DNA of 64,000 nucleotides from Eutreptiella sp. 'Long Island Sound 2002' (GCA_964036045.1 OZ038392.1:19606612-19670611), one strand, 5' to 3'. Positions 44,143-56,200 are shown, counted from the first letter of the stretch. Notes: generated by a model from the letters alone, not told the origin. Program-made: numbers and translations.

Positions 44143-44581
44143 GTCAGGCATATCGCCGTTCGCATGGCGGCGTGCTCAGCAGCGTGTAGAGGAACCGTAC
44201 ATCGTATCCGGATACCGGGTCTGTTTGCCTGAAGAGCGTTCTTTGGAACAGCCTTAAGAGATCAGCTCGGCCCGTCAACCACACATGCAGGCAGTCTCCA
44301 TTTCTGCTCACAGAGGAAGGCACCGCTCTGTGTCCCTCTGCCGTCGGACAGTGGAGGATCGCCTCCCACTCGGAATGGATGCCACTTGCCTGCACTCTTG
44401 GGTCGCCACTGAACCTGCATGTTCCTCAGAGCCTGGGTCTTCAGGGTCCAGTTGGTTTGGACCATCACCGAGTAGAGTTCTTGGTTGCTCATCAGCAATG
44501 GCTCTCCATGATTGTCCACAATTTCACAGTGCATCCTGGTGCTGTGTGGTTGGTCCAGTCGGAGCCAGATCTGCTGATTGC
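44143..44581 (-). pseudogene. Unknown protein fragment, copy 2 (frameshifted)
   Basis: Matches 41938-42374 over 439 bases. An extra base after KWHPF shifts the frame, but the downstream part reads continuously as WEAILHCPTAEGHRAVP, GDCLHVWLTGRADLLRLFQR and ends in PPCERRYA. The match to copy 1 stops at the same internal point (codons N-Q-Q) in both, suggesting an exon or insertion border. Confidence 0.5.
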
Positions 44582-45004
44582 GGGTCCAGGCCATTGTGGT
44601 CAGCTCGGCATTGACAGCTCTCAACCCTTCGTCCGCTATGGCGTCTAGCTAGCTCAGTGCTTGCACCTTGAATCGCTGGCGTTCTCGCTGGGGCTTGGCC
44701 TTCTTTGGGGCTGGATTGATTTGTGTGTAGGGGCCATGTTGTTGTTGATGTGGCCCCTGCTTGTTCCATGGCTTTCCCGGCGGCATCACGCCAGAGAGCT
44801 CTTCCACGACAAGACGCGGGGTTTATCTTTGTGTTCAACCGTTGCCGTTGCCAAGCCTTTTTGCTGCCGTACTTCGCGACAGAACGCGGAGCTCACGCCA
44901 AATTTCCCCTGCGTCAAGACGCAGATTTCGGGCGTTTAGGCATTTGCACGTATGAAACCTGTGCAAAAACCGCAGTCGGGATGCGGGGATCACAGGCACA
45001 AGTG
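44582..45004. other. Spacer downstream of the transposase, no gene
   Basis: No repeat or conserved frame is visible. A terminal inverted repeat for the piggyBac-like element was looked for here but not identified. Confidence 0.4.
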
Positions 45005-47047
45005 TTAGCGACCTTGTCCAAGGTTTCTGCTTTTTCTGAACTTTCGCCTCTTATGCCGTCGCCTTCTGTCACTCACATCCGTGCTGAAGGACAGTGATTC
45101 ACCTTCAGACATTTCTTCTCCAGCCCTTTGGAGCAAGTCTCCTTGCGCCTGACATATTCCTTTGGCTACCATCTGTACGTTTCTGGCCGGAGGCGCGCTT
45201 TTGTGGCCCACGGTGTTGCACGTAAGGTTTTGAAAACGCGTAGAGCGCGCACAACGCGTACAACACGTACAGACCAAGTAACACGCACAGAACACGTAGC
45301 ACGCCGAACACGTGCCTCCAGAGGCACGTGCAGAATTGGAATACCGGACCGCGCAGAACGCGCAGAACGCGCAGCACGTCGCTTTGCACACGGGCGCACA
45401 TCGAGGAGGGGCCGCGTCCTCACAGTTGGGTATCCAGCCTACGCGGTTGTCCCCCAGGGTTCGCACTGGTCCCATGGGTAGGGATAGCAGAGGCTCCGCC
45501 TCCATGATCGTCTCGTTCAAGCCCCCCATTCCACCACAATACTCCTCATCCTCCCCGTCCTCCTCATCCTCCTCGTCCTCCTCATCCTCCTCGTCCTCCT
45601 CGCCTTCCTCGTCCTCCTCATCCTCCTCGTCCTCCTCGCCTTCCTCGTCCTCCCCGTCCTCTTCGTCCTTCTCATGGTCGTCCTCCCACACCTCCTCGTC
45701 CTCCTCGTCTACCTCCATGTCCCGTGCGCCTTGCACACCTCCATAGCCATGTCCCGGTGCAAAGCACAACACGTGGAACGCCTTTCCACAACCGGTACAT
45801 TCATAGCCGGTTCTTCCCCTCTTGCAAAAGTGGCACACACGCCGCCGTTGTGTCGCCACCGGCACGTGTACCTCTTGTCGCAGGGGGTGGGCAAAGTACC
45901 GCCGCCGCAACACTTGCCATTGCCATTCCCACATACTAGTGGTCTCCTTGCAAAGTCCCAATTGCCGGCAAGTTGCGAACACATTCACAACCGCGTACCG
46001 GAGCACGAACGCACGCACCGCGTGGGCCCATGTCATCTGGCGGCCAACCTGCCTCATCTGCAGGGCCATCTGGTTCACACCATCCACACCGCGCGACAGT
46101 GTGCGGTACGCCGCCACCACGGGGTGCACTTCCCGCCCGCTTCGCCGGTGAGGTGGTCCCTTTCGGGCAAACCACACATTCGTCAACATCAGCACAACGT
46201 GGGGGGGTTTGTGCCCGACCTTCGGATTCTTGTACGTGCACAAACTGTACTTGAAATCCGCAACAGTGCACACCGCCGTCTGCCCCTCCTGCACCTGCTC
46301 CCCGGCCCATGTCAGGCCGTACGTGGACCTCTTCGTCATCATGAGGAATGCCCGCTTGTTGGCGGCCAATTCCTTTGCAAGGCCGTGGGACCCGAAAAAG
46401 GAGTCGGCACATAGCACCGTCCCCTCGGGCAGCAATGATGCCCACAACTTCATGATGTTTTTGGCATCAAAGTTTCCCGCCGCAGTGCCGTAGCAGCGTA
46501 GCCGGCCACGTACACCGGTGTACAAATACATGTCCACCACGTACCCCCATGTTGCATCGGCCAGGCAATACAACTTTATCCCGGTTGGGTGCGGTTTCCG
46601 GGCAATGAACATTTTCAAGGGGCCCGCTAGCATCCCCTTGTGGGGCACCACGGACTCATCGCCGCAGGCCCCACCCCCCATGCACCACGCTCCCGCCCAT
46701 TGGCCATTGCAGTCTTCCAGTAGCGAGACGACATCGGTACGTAGCAACCGTTGCAGCAAGTAGTACTGGCGACGCGTCAGCATGTTTGCCATATAGGGAT
46801 TGTATAATAGGCCCTTGCGGTCCCAAACCCCGTCCACCTGCATTGGTCGCACCATCCCCAATAGAATTAGAAATGCATTGTACCTAGGTACTAGAGGTAG
46901 CAGGTCTGGCCTTCCGTGCTCCCGTAGGGCTTGGCATTGTAGATTCTCTATGGGGGCCATGATATGGTCCCACACCTCGTCCTCAGTATAGCCGATGAGC
47001 CAGGATTCCCCGGGCCGGATACCGTACTGGATATCGGCCGTGGGTGC
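45005..47047 (-). CDS. piggyBac-like transposase with C-terminal zinc finger and acidic tail
   Basis: Reading from an acceptor-like ATAG|G at 47047, the frame gives GESWLIGYTEDEVWDHI and runs to a stop at 45005; the true first exon is not resolved. Numbering from the Met at 46975: Asp106 in GDESVVPHKG, Asp191 in LCADSFFGS and Asp298 in SRGVDGVNQM match the three catalytic Asp of DDE_Tnp_1_7 transposases. KP.PTGIKLYCLAD after the first Asp is also typical. A Cys-rich finger at 381-404 (VCHFCKRG, YECTGCGKAFHVLC) corresponds to the piggyBac C-terminal zinc finger. Residues about 420-485 are almost only Glu and Asp. The following Cys/Ala-rich stretch is probably a retained introner-like intron, not protein. 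The catalytic part is unbroken, so the gene may be active or domesticated. Confidence 0.8.
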   Translation of the reverse strand, partial: APTADIQYGIRPGESWLIGYTEDEVWDHIMAPIENLQCQALREHGRPDLLPLVPRYNAFLILLGMVRPMQVDGVWDRKGLLYNPYMANMLTRRQYYLLQRLLRTDVVSLLEDCNGQWAGAWCMGGGACGDESVVPHKGMLAGPLKMFIARKPHPTGIKLYCLADATWGYVVDMYLYTGVRGRLRCYGTAAGNFDAKNIMKLWASLLPEGTVLCADSFFGSHGLAKELAANKRAFLMMTKRSTYGLTWAGEQVQEGQTAVCTVADFKYSLCTYKNPKVGHKPPHVVLMLTNVWFARKGPPHRRSGREVHPVVAAYRTLSRGVDGVNQMALQMRQVGRQMTWAHAVRAFVLRYAVVNVFATCRQLGLCKETTSMWEWQWQVLRRRYFAHPLRQEVHVPVATQRRRVCHFCKRGRTGYECTGCGKAFHVLCFAPGHGYGGVQGARDMEVDEEDEEVWEDDHEKDEEDGEDEEGEEDEEDEEDEEGEEDEEDEEDEEDEEDGEDEEYCGGMGGLNETIMEAEPLLSLPMGPVRTLGDNRVGWIPNCEDAAPPRCAPVCKATCCAFCAFCAVRYSNSARASGGTCSACYVFCACYLVCTCCTRCARSTRFQNLTCNTVGHKSAPPARNVQMVAKGICQAQGDLLQRAGEEMSEGESLSFSTDVSDRRRRHKRRKFRKSRNLGQGR
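45200..45391 (-). repeat. Introner-like element 1, inside the transposase 3' region
   Basis: On the minus strand it starts GTGTGCAAAGCG and contains TGCGCGTTCTGCGCG, a central palindrome around TGCCTCTGGAGGCA, and CGCGCTCTACGCG near the end. It resembles the introns listed at 47116-49977. The 3' splice site is not clear, and the ORF happens to stay open through it. Confidence 0.5.
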
Positions 47048-47115
47048 CTATGGTCGTACAGCGGTGGTTGAAATTTTGGTGGCATCACAAACAAAGATTG
47101 TTGAGAAATGAGACT

Positions 47116-47275
47116 CTGTAGAACACGCAACACACCAGTGGCAGTTCCAGAGGCAACAGCAGAGGCAGCAAAAGCGGAACGTGCAGAACGCGCAGCACAC
47201 GCAGAACGCGTAACACGACCTCCAGAGGCAGACAGAGAAGCAGGCACGTAGAGCGCGTATTACACGAAACACGCG
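47116..47275 (-). repeat. Introner-like element 2, upstream of the transposase
   Basis: Ends in TTCTACAG at 47116 and contains GCCTCTGGAGG and GCCTCTGGAACT plus CGTTCTGCGTG repeats. The 5' end is estimated (GTGTTTCGTG donor near 47275). Confidence 0.6.
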
Positions 47276-47279
47276 CAGG

Positions 47280-47658
47280 ACAGGGGATGGGGCAATGGGG
47301 GCGGCAACACGAACAAGTCAATTGTTGCTTTCTTGAAACGGTGTCCGTGCACCCTACATGGTCCACGCAGAGCAGCGGCCGCAGCCGCCACCATTCATCC
47401 GAACGTCGAAAAAGTAATCACAACGCAATAAATACCGGCGTCGGTGCCCCAATGGAAGCGCCGCCTACCGATGCCACCACTGTGGGGTTGGCTGTGAATG
47501 TGCTTGCTGAGCCAACGGCACTGGCCTTGAAAAGAAGAGGGGTTGTGAGGTTTGTCTGCCGCGGACGTCATCGGGGTCGGGCCACTCATCCCCCTCCCAA
47601 AACTGTGTGTTTGAAAAAATGCTGCCTGGGCTGCTCCAACTTAGGTCGGCCCGATTTA
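47280..47658. other. Intergenic region between the transposase and the unknown multi-exon gene
   Basis: Open frames are short on both strands. The minus strand may hold an upstream transposase exon at about 47280-47366, but this cannot be supported further. Confidence 0.35.
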
Positions 47659-50196
47659 CTAAATCTGCACTATCTCGTCCTTCTCCTCCATCTCCTCTCC
47701 CGCCGCTGCGGCTTCCTCCCGGGGCTCATCTCCCATTTCTGCATCGCTCTTCGGCGCCCCAGCGCTCTCTTCCTTGGCTGCCTCCGGCTCCTGCGGTGGA
47801 TCCATTGGCGCGGTTGACTCCTCCTCCGGCTCCGTTTTGATTGGGTGCTGCAGAACACGGAACAGGCGTGAAACATGCAACCCACCTCCGGAGGCAATCC
47901 GAGAGGCACCAAAACGAAAACGTGTGGAACGCGCAGAACGCGGAGAACACGGGGCTCGCATCCAGAGGCACACCCGGAGGCTACGCGCAAATCCCCTAGA
48001 ACGCATAGTACTAATGTGCAACGCGCACCTCTGCACCTTCCGTGTGCGGGGGTCCCGTCTCCTTGCTGCTCCCCGGACGGTGGCGGTGGTGGTGGCGGAG
48101 GTCCTTGCGGCAGTGGCTGGGGTGGTGGGAGTAGTGGCGCTGGTGGGATCCCCGGCGGTGGCGGTGGCTGCAGCATTCCTTGCGGTGGAGGATACGTGGG
48201 TGGCGGCGGATAATCTTGGGGCTGGTACCTGTACGGGTCGGACCCATACGGGAGGCTCCCGGAGCTCGAAGGCATTTCCGGATCCGTCTTCATCGGCTGG
48301 TACTCGTACCGCGGCTCATACTCGTATCGCGGCTCATACGGATACCCATGCTGCTGCGGATACCCATACTCCTCCCAGCTTGTCTGCAGAACATGCAGAG
48401 CGCGCAAAACAAGAAAGACATGGGAAGGCAAATCCAGAGGCAGTCACAGAATCGAACGTGCAGACCGCGTAGAACGCGTAAGACGCCCAAAGCAGACAGG
48501 AGGCAACTCCAGAGGCAAGTGAAAATACCGTGCCACGACGCCCAGCACAGGAATGCACACCCGCTGCCTCTTTGCATCCTTTGTTCTCACGAGTGTCCAT
48601 GCCCCTGTGTCGGGGAGGTCGACACCTCTGTCCTCCGTTAAGGTGTAGGCCATGGGGCCAGCCATGCGGACCGTGCGCGACAGCTTCTCCTGTACAGAAC
48701 ACGCAAAGCGCGTGCAACACCGGAAGGCACCCCCAGAGGCAACAAAGAGGCGCAACGTCGGGAACACGTAGCACGCGCAGAACGCCGAAAACGCGCTACA
48801 CGTGGCACTGGAGGCGTTACAGAGGGAACACGCAAAACATGCAGTACACCTGCAAAGCGTCAGTGGGCATGTCGACAACGTCCTCCGCACCAAACGCACT
48901 CAGCTGGTCCATGCTGCGCCGTGGTCGGTATCCAGACGACAGGGGCTCCCCCTTCAATTTCGCCAACGGCAGGCCTGCAGCTGCGGGGTCACCAAATTCC
49001 GTAGGCCAGTCCGGGGCTCCGACACAGTTCGTGCACACCGACACCCCCTTGATCAACCCGGTTGCCACTTGGCGGGGTGAGCTGCTGCGGTATCGCTCCT
49101 CAAACAGTTCTCTGGCAGCGGCTGTGCTTTGTGCATTCTTCGTGCCACAGCGGAGGACCATCTGCACACTGTACGCCCGCACGTCCGTCACCAGAAGCAG
49201 CGCCAGGCCCAATTCGCGGCGCGCTTGTGTTTCCTCGGCCAAACACACTTTGTAGTGTTGGCATACTCGTCCGAGTGACACTTCATATTCCGACTCCATG
49301 GTGCGCTGCATGACCTGCACATCGTTGTCGTAGGCGGCCCCGGCTTGGTACTTCTCCCCTCGGGTTGCACCTGTGGGCATCTTCCTGTGCGGTTCGCCTT
49401 CCACTGCGTAACGCACATGCTTGGGCTTCTCCTCCACCTTCTTGCCCTTGCTCTTCTTCTTGGGTGGACTCTTCGTCTTTTCCTTCTTCTTCTTGGACAG
49501 CTCCTCCGGCTCTAGCCTTGCCTCTGGCTTTGCCTCTGGCTTTGCCTCTGGCTTCGCCTTGACAGGGGTCCCCTTTGCGGCCATGCGGGCAACAACCTGG
49601 AGGTGGGTGCTGCGGGGGGCGCGTTGGGCGAGGGAGGGCTCGTCCTCGTCCTTCACACTGGCAGCATCACTGCCCTCCTCATCCTCCTCCTCCTCCGCCT
49701 CCTCTGCCTCCTCCGGCTCCTCTTCCGACTCCTCTTCCGACTCGTCCTCATCCGAACTCTCCGTGATTCCCTCATCTTGGATCCACGTCCACAGCCGGTC
49801 GCGCGGAATCTGTAGAACATGCAGAACATGCAAGACACATGGAGGCAACCCCAGAGGCAATACCAGAGGAAGCGCGCGGAGCGCCGAGAACGCGCAAAAC
49901 GCATAACACACAACCAAAGGCAGATCCAGAGGCAACGGAAAAGCAAACGGATAAAACGCGCAGAACGCATAAAAAACCTTTTTGTATTTCAAGTAGCCAT
50001 CCTTCTTGTTGCGGACGTCCTGCACCACATGTGCCGCATGTGGCTTGCCCTTCGGGGCCTTGACCTGTGAAAGGGTGCAACAGGCGGTAGGGGACAACAG
50101 GCAGCGCGAAATAGTGGTCACATGAACCGCAAACCCGTGAACGTGGCCGGGGGACTTGGGCTTGGGCAAGAACTTGGGCTTGGAGAAAACACTCAT
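47659..50196 (-). CDS. Unrecognised multi-exon protein, about 600-625 aa
   Basis: Proposed exons are 50196-49978, 49809-48850, 48689-48537, 48383-48027 and 47847-47659, all phase 0. A further 78-bp GT-AG intron (50142-50065) is possible inside the first. The ATG follows an in-frame TGA directly. The product has: a Lys-rich start; an acidic Glu/Asp/Ser block; a KAKPEAKPEAKPE repeat followed by Lys-rich NLS-like sequence; a globular part of about 200 residues (SEYEVSLGRVCQHYKVC, LGLALLLVTDVRAYSVQM, VCTNCVGAPDWP); a Tyr/Pro region (YGYPQQHGYPYEPRYEYEP); a poly-Pro stretch; and an acidic tail (KTEPEEE to DEIVQI). No family is recognised. The composition suggests a nuclear, chromatin- or RNA-related protein, but that is only a guess. 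Four of its introns belong to the introner-like family. One donor must be GC. Confidence 0.65.
47848..48026 (-). repeat. Introner-like intron 3 (GC-AG)
   Basis: Ends in GTTCTGCAG at 47848. To keep the reading frame the donor is GCGCGT at 48026; a GT two bases earlier would shift the frame into an Arg-rich low-complexity reading. It contains GCCTCTGGATGCG, a GCCTCTCGG variant, and CGTTCTGCGCGTTC. Confidence 0.7.
48384..48536 (-). repeat. Introner-like intron 4
   Basis: Ends in ATGTTCTGCAG at 48384. The donor GTGGCACGG at 48536 gives a frame-preserving 153-bp intron. It holds GCCTCTGGAGTTGCCTCC and a second GCCTCTGGATTTGCC box. Confidence 0.65.
48690..48849 (-). repeat. Introner-like intron 5
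   Basis: A 160-bp GT-AG intron with exon junction CAG|GTGTACTGC and TTCTGTACAG|G. It contains an in-frame TAA, so it must be removed. GCCTCTGGGGGTGCC and CGTTCTGCGCGTGC are present. Confidence 0.8.
49810..49977 (-). repeat. Introner-like intron 6
   Basis: A 168-bp GT-AG intron with junction AAG|GTTTTTTATGCG and TTCTACAG|A. It has two GCCTCTGG boxes and CGTTCTGCGCG / CATGTTCTGCATGTTCTACAG at its 3' side, as in the other members. Confidence 0.75.
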
Positions 50197-50224
50197 TCAC
50201 CTAACGCTCACGTGCATGGGGACT

Positions 50225-53200
50225 ACTCGTGTCCTCTTGGACCTTGATGGCTGTTCTATATCATACTCGTGTCCTCTTGGACCTTGATGGCTGTTCTATA
50301 TCATACTCGTGTCCTCTTGGAACTTGATGGCTGGTCTATATCATACTCGTGTCCTCTTGGACCTTGATGGCTGTTCTATATCATACTCGTGTCCTCTTGG
50401 ACCTTGATGGCTGTTCTATATCATACTCGTGTCCTCTTGGACTTTGATGGCTGCTCTATATCATACTTGTGTCCTCTTGGACCTTGATGGCTGGTCTATA
50501 TCATACTCATGTCCTCTTGGCCTTGATGGCTGTTCTATATCGTACTCGTGTCCTCTTGGACTTTGATGGCTCGTCGATATTACACTCATGTACTCTTGGC
50601 CTTGGTGGCTATTCTATATCATACTCGTGTCCTCTTGGACCTTGACGGCTATTCTATATCATACTTGTGTCCTCTTGGACTTTGATGGCTGGTCTATATC
50701 ATACTCATGTCCTCTTGGCCTTGATGGCTGTTCTATATCATACTCGTGTCCTGTTGGACCTTGATGGCTGTTCTATATCATACTCGTGTCCTCTCGGACT
50801 TTGATGGCTGGTCTTTATCATACTCATGTCCTTTGGGCCTTGATGGCTGTTCGATATCATACTAGTGTCCTCTTGGCTCTGATGGCTGTTCTATATCATA
50901 CTCGTGTCCTCTTGGACCTTGATGGCTGGTCTATATCATACTCATGTCCTCTTGGCCTTGATGGCTGTTCTATATCATACTCGTTCCCACTGGGCCTTGA
51001 TGGCGGTTCTATATCATACTCGGGTCCTCTTGGACCTTGGTGGCTGGTCTATATCATACTCGTGTCCTCTTGGCCTTGATGGCTGTTCTATATCATACTC
51101 GTGTCCTCTTGGACCTTGATGGCTGTTCTATATCATACTCGTGTCCTCTTGGCCTTGATGGCTGTTCTATATCATACTTGTGTCCTCTGAGACTTTGATG
51201 GCTGGTCTATATCATATTCATGTCCTCTTGGACATTGATGGCTGTTCTATATCATACTTGTGTCCTCTTGGACCTTGATGGCTGTTCTATATCATACTCG
51301 TGTCGGCTTGGACCTTGATGGCTGGTCTATATCATACTCGTGTCCTCTTGGCCTTGATGGCTGTTCTATATCATACTTGTGTCGTCTTGGACCTTGATGG
51401 CTGGTCTATATCATATTCGTGTCCTCTTGCCCTTGATGGCTGTTCTATATCATAGTCGTGTCCTCTTGGACCTTGATGGCTGTTCTATATCATACTCGTG
51501 TCCTCTTGGACCTTGATGGCTGTTCTATATCATACTCGTGTCCTCTTGGACTTTGATGGATGTTCTATATCATACTTGTGTCCTCTTGGACCTTGATGGC
51601 TGGTCTATATCATACTCGTGTCCTCTTGGCCTTGATGGCTGTTTTATATCATACTTGTGTCCTCTGAGACTTTGATGGTTGGTCTATATCATACTCATGT
51701 CCTCTTGGCCTTGATGGCTGTTCTATATCATACTTAAGTCCTCTTGGACGTTGATGGCTGGTCTATATCATACTCGTGTGCTCTTGGCCTTGATGGCTGT
51801 TCTATATCATACTTGTGTCCTCTTGGACCTTGATGGCTGTTCTCTATCATACTCGTGTCCTCTTGGACCTTGATGGCTGGTCTATATCATACTCATGTCC
51901 CCTTGGCCTTGATGGCTGTTCTATACCATACTCGTTCCCTCTGGGCCTTGATGGCGGTTCTATATCATACTCGGGTCCTCTTGGACCTTGGTGGCTGGTC
52001 TCTATCATACTCGTGTCCTCTTGGCCTTGATGGCTGTTCTATATCATACTCGTGTCCTCTAAGACTTTCATGGCTGATCTATATCATATTCATGTCCTCC
52101 TGGCCTTGATGGCTGTTCTATATCATATTTGTGTCCTCTTGGACCTTGATGGCTGTTGTATATCATACTCGTGTCCTCTTGGACATTGATGGATGTTCTA
52201 TATCATACTTGTGTACTCTTGGACATTGATGGCTGTTCTATATCATATTTGTGTCCTCTTGGACCTTGATGGCTGCTCTATATCATACTCATGTCCTCTT
52301 GGCCTTGATGGCTGTTCTATATCATACTCGTGTCCTCTTGGCCTTGATGGCTGTTCTATATCAGACTCGTGTCCTCTTGGACCTTGATGGCTGTTCTATA
52401 TCATACTCGTGTCCTCTTGGACCTTGATGGCTGTTCTATATCATACTCGTGACATCTTGGACCTTGATGGCTGTTCTATATCATACTCGTGTCCTCTTGG
52501 ACATTGATGGATGTTCTATATCATACTTGTGTCCTCTTGGACCTTGATGGCTGGTCTATATCATACTCGTGTCCTCTTGGCCTTGATGGCTATTCTATAT
52601 CATACTCGTGTCCTCTTGGACCTTGATGGCTGTTCTATATCCTACTCGTGTCCTCTTGGACCTTGATGGCTGTTCTATATCATACTCGTGTCCTCTTGGA
52701 CATTGATGGATGTTCTATATCATACTCGTGTCCTCTTGGACCTTGATGGCTGTTCTATATCATACTCGTGTCCTCTTGGCCTTGATGGCTGTTCTATATC
52801 ATACTTGTGTCCTCTGAGACTTTGATGGCTGGTCTATATCATATTCATGTCCTCTTGGACCTTGATGGCTGTTCTATATCATACTCGTGTTGGCTTGGAC
52901 CTTGATGGCTGGTCTATATCATACTCGTGTCCTCTTGGCCTTGATGGCTGTTCTATATCATACTTGTGTCCTCTTGGGCTTTTATGGCTGTTCTATATCA
53001 TACTCGTGTCCTCTTGGCCTTGATGGCTGTTCTATATCATACTCGTGTCCTCTTGGACCTTGATGGCTGTTCTATATCATACTCGTGTCCTCTTGGACCT
53101 TGATGGCTGTTCTATATCATACTCGTGTCCTCTTGGCCTTGATGGCTGTTCTATATCATACTTGTGTCCTCTGAGACTTTGATGGCTGGTCTATATCATA

Positions 53201-56200
53201 TTCATGTCCTCTTGGACCTTGATGGCTGTTCTATATCATACTCGTGTTGGCTTGGACCTTGATGGCTGGTCTATATCATACTCGTGTCCTCTTGGCCTTG
53301 ATGGCTGTTCTATATCATACTTGTGTCCTCTTGGGCTTTTATGGCTGTTCTATATCATACTCGTGTCCTCTTGGCCTTTGATGGCTGTTCTACATCATAC
53401 TCATGTCCTCTTGGACCTTGATGGCTGTTCTATATCACACTCGTGTCCTCTTGGACCTTGATGGCTGTTCTATATCATACTCGTGTCCTCTTGGACATTG
53501 ATGGATGTTCTATATCATACTTGTGTCCTCTTGGACCTTGATGGCTGGTCTATATCATACTCGTGTCCTCTTGGCCTTGATGGCTGTTTTATATCATACT
53601 TGTGTCCTCTGAGACTTTGATGGTTGGTCTATATCATACTCATGTCCTCTTGGCCTTGATGGCTGTTCTATATCATACTTAAGTCCTCTTGGACGTTGAT
53701 GGCTGGTCTATATCATACTCGTGTGCTCTTGGCCTTGATGGCTGTTCTATATCATACTTGTGTCCTCTTGGACCTTGATGGCTGTTCTCTATCATACTCG
53801 TGTCCTCTTGGACCTTGATGGCTGGTCTATATCATACTCATGTCCCCTTGGCCTTGATGGCTGTTCTATATCATACTCGTTCCCTCTGGGCCTTGATGGC
53901 GGTTCTATATCATACTCGGGTCCTCTTGGACCTTGGTGGCTGGTCTCTATCATACTCGTGTCCTCTTGGCCTTGATGGCTGTTCTATATCATACTCGTGT
54001 CCTCTAAGACTTTCATGGCTGATCTATATCATATTCATGTCCTCCTGGCCTTGATGGCTGTTCTATATCATATTTGTGTCCTCTTGGACCTTGATGGCTG
54101 TTGTATATCATACTCGTGTCCTCTTGGACATTGATGGATGTTCTATATCATACTTGTGTACTCTTGGACATTGATGGCTGTTCTATATCATATTTGTGTC
54201 CTCTTGGACCTTGATGGCTGCTCTATATCATACTCATGTCCTCTTGGCCTTGATGGCTGTTCTATATCATACTCGTGTCCTCTTGGCCTTGATGGCTGTT
54301 CTATATCAGACTCGTGTCCTCTTGGACCTTGATGGCTGTTCTATATCATACTCGTGTCCTCTTGGACCTTGATGGCTGTTCTATATCATACTCGTGACAT
54401 CTTGGACCTTGATGGCTGTTCTATATCATACTCGTGTCCTCTTGGACATTGATGGATGTTCTATATCATACTTGTGTCCTCTTGGACCTTGATGGCTGGT
54501 CTATATCATACTCGTGTCCTCTTGGCCTTGATGGCTATAATATATATCATACTCGTGTCCTCTTGGACCTTGTTGGCTGTTCTATATCCTACTCGTGTCC
54601 TCTTGGACCTTGATGGCTGTTCTATATCATACTCGTGTCCTCTTGGACATTGATGGATGTTCTATATCATACTCGTGTCCTCTTGGACCTTGATGGCTGT
54701 TCTATATCATACTCGTGTCCTCTTGGCCTTGATGGCTGTTCTATATCATACTTGTGTCCTCTGAGACTTTGATGGCTGGTCTATATCATATTCATGTCCT
54801 CTTGGACCTTGATGGCTGTTCTATATCATACTCGTGTTGGCTTGGACATTGATGGATGTTCTACATCATACTTGTGTACTCTTGGACATTGATGGCTGTT
54901 CTATATCATATTTGTGTCCTCTTGGACCTTGATGGCTGCTCTATATCATACTCATGTCCTCTTGGCCTTGATGGCTGTTCTATATCATACTCGTGTCCTC
55001 TTGGCCTTGATGGCTGTTCTATATCAGACTCGTGTCCTCTTGGACCTTGATGGCTGTTCTATATCATACTCGTGTCCTCTTGGACCTTGATGGCTGTTCT
55101 ATATCATACTCGTGTCCTCTTGGACATTGATGGATGTTCTATATCATACTTGTGTCCTCTTGGACCTTGATGGCTGGTCTATATCATACTCGTGTCCTCT
55201 TGGCCTTGATGGCTGTTCTATATCATACTCGTGTCCTCTTGGACCTTGATGGCTGTTCTATATCATACTCGTGTCCTCTTGGACCTTGATGGCTGTTCTA
55301 TATCATACTCGTGTCCTCTTGGACATTGATGGATGTTCTATATCATACTTGTGTCCTCTTGGACCTTGATGGCTGGTCTATATCATACTCGTGTCCTCTT
55401 GGCCTTGATGGCTGTTTTATATCATACTTGTGTCCTCTGAGACTTTGATGGCTGGTCTATATCATACTCATGTCCTCTTGGCCTTGATGGCTGTTGTGTA
55501 TCATACTTGTGTCCTCTTGGACGTTGATGGCTGGTCTATATCATACTCGTGTGCTCTTGGCCTTGATGGCTGTTCTATATCATACTTGTGTCCTCTTGGA
55601 CCTTGATGGCTGTTCTATATCATACTCGTGTCCTCTTGGACCTTGATGGCTGGTCTATATCATACTCATGTCCTCTTGGCCTTGATGGCTGTTCTATATC
55701 ATACTCGTTCCCTCTGGGCCTTGATGGCGGTTCTATATCATACTCGGGTCCTCTTGGACCTTGGTGGCTGGTCTATATCATACTCGTGTCCTCTTGGCCT
55801 TGATGGCTGTTCTATATCATACTCGTGTCTCCTAAGACTTTGATGCCCGATCTATATCATATTCATGTCCTCCTGGCCTTGATGGCTGCTCTATATCATA
55901 TTTGTGTCCTCTTGGACCTTGATGGCTGTTGTATATCATACTCGTGTCCTCTTGGACATTGATGGATGTTCTATATCATACTTGTGTACTCTTGGACATT
56001 GATGGCTGTTCTATATCATATTTGTGTCCTCTTGGACCTTGATGGCTGCTCTATATCATACTCATGTCCTCTTGGACCTTGATGGCTGTTCTATATCATA
56101 CTCGTGTCCTCTTGGCCTTGATGGCTGTTCTATATCAGACTCGTGTCCTCTTGGACCTTGATGGCTGTTCTATATCATACTCGTGTCCTCTTGGACCTTG

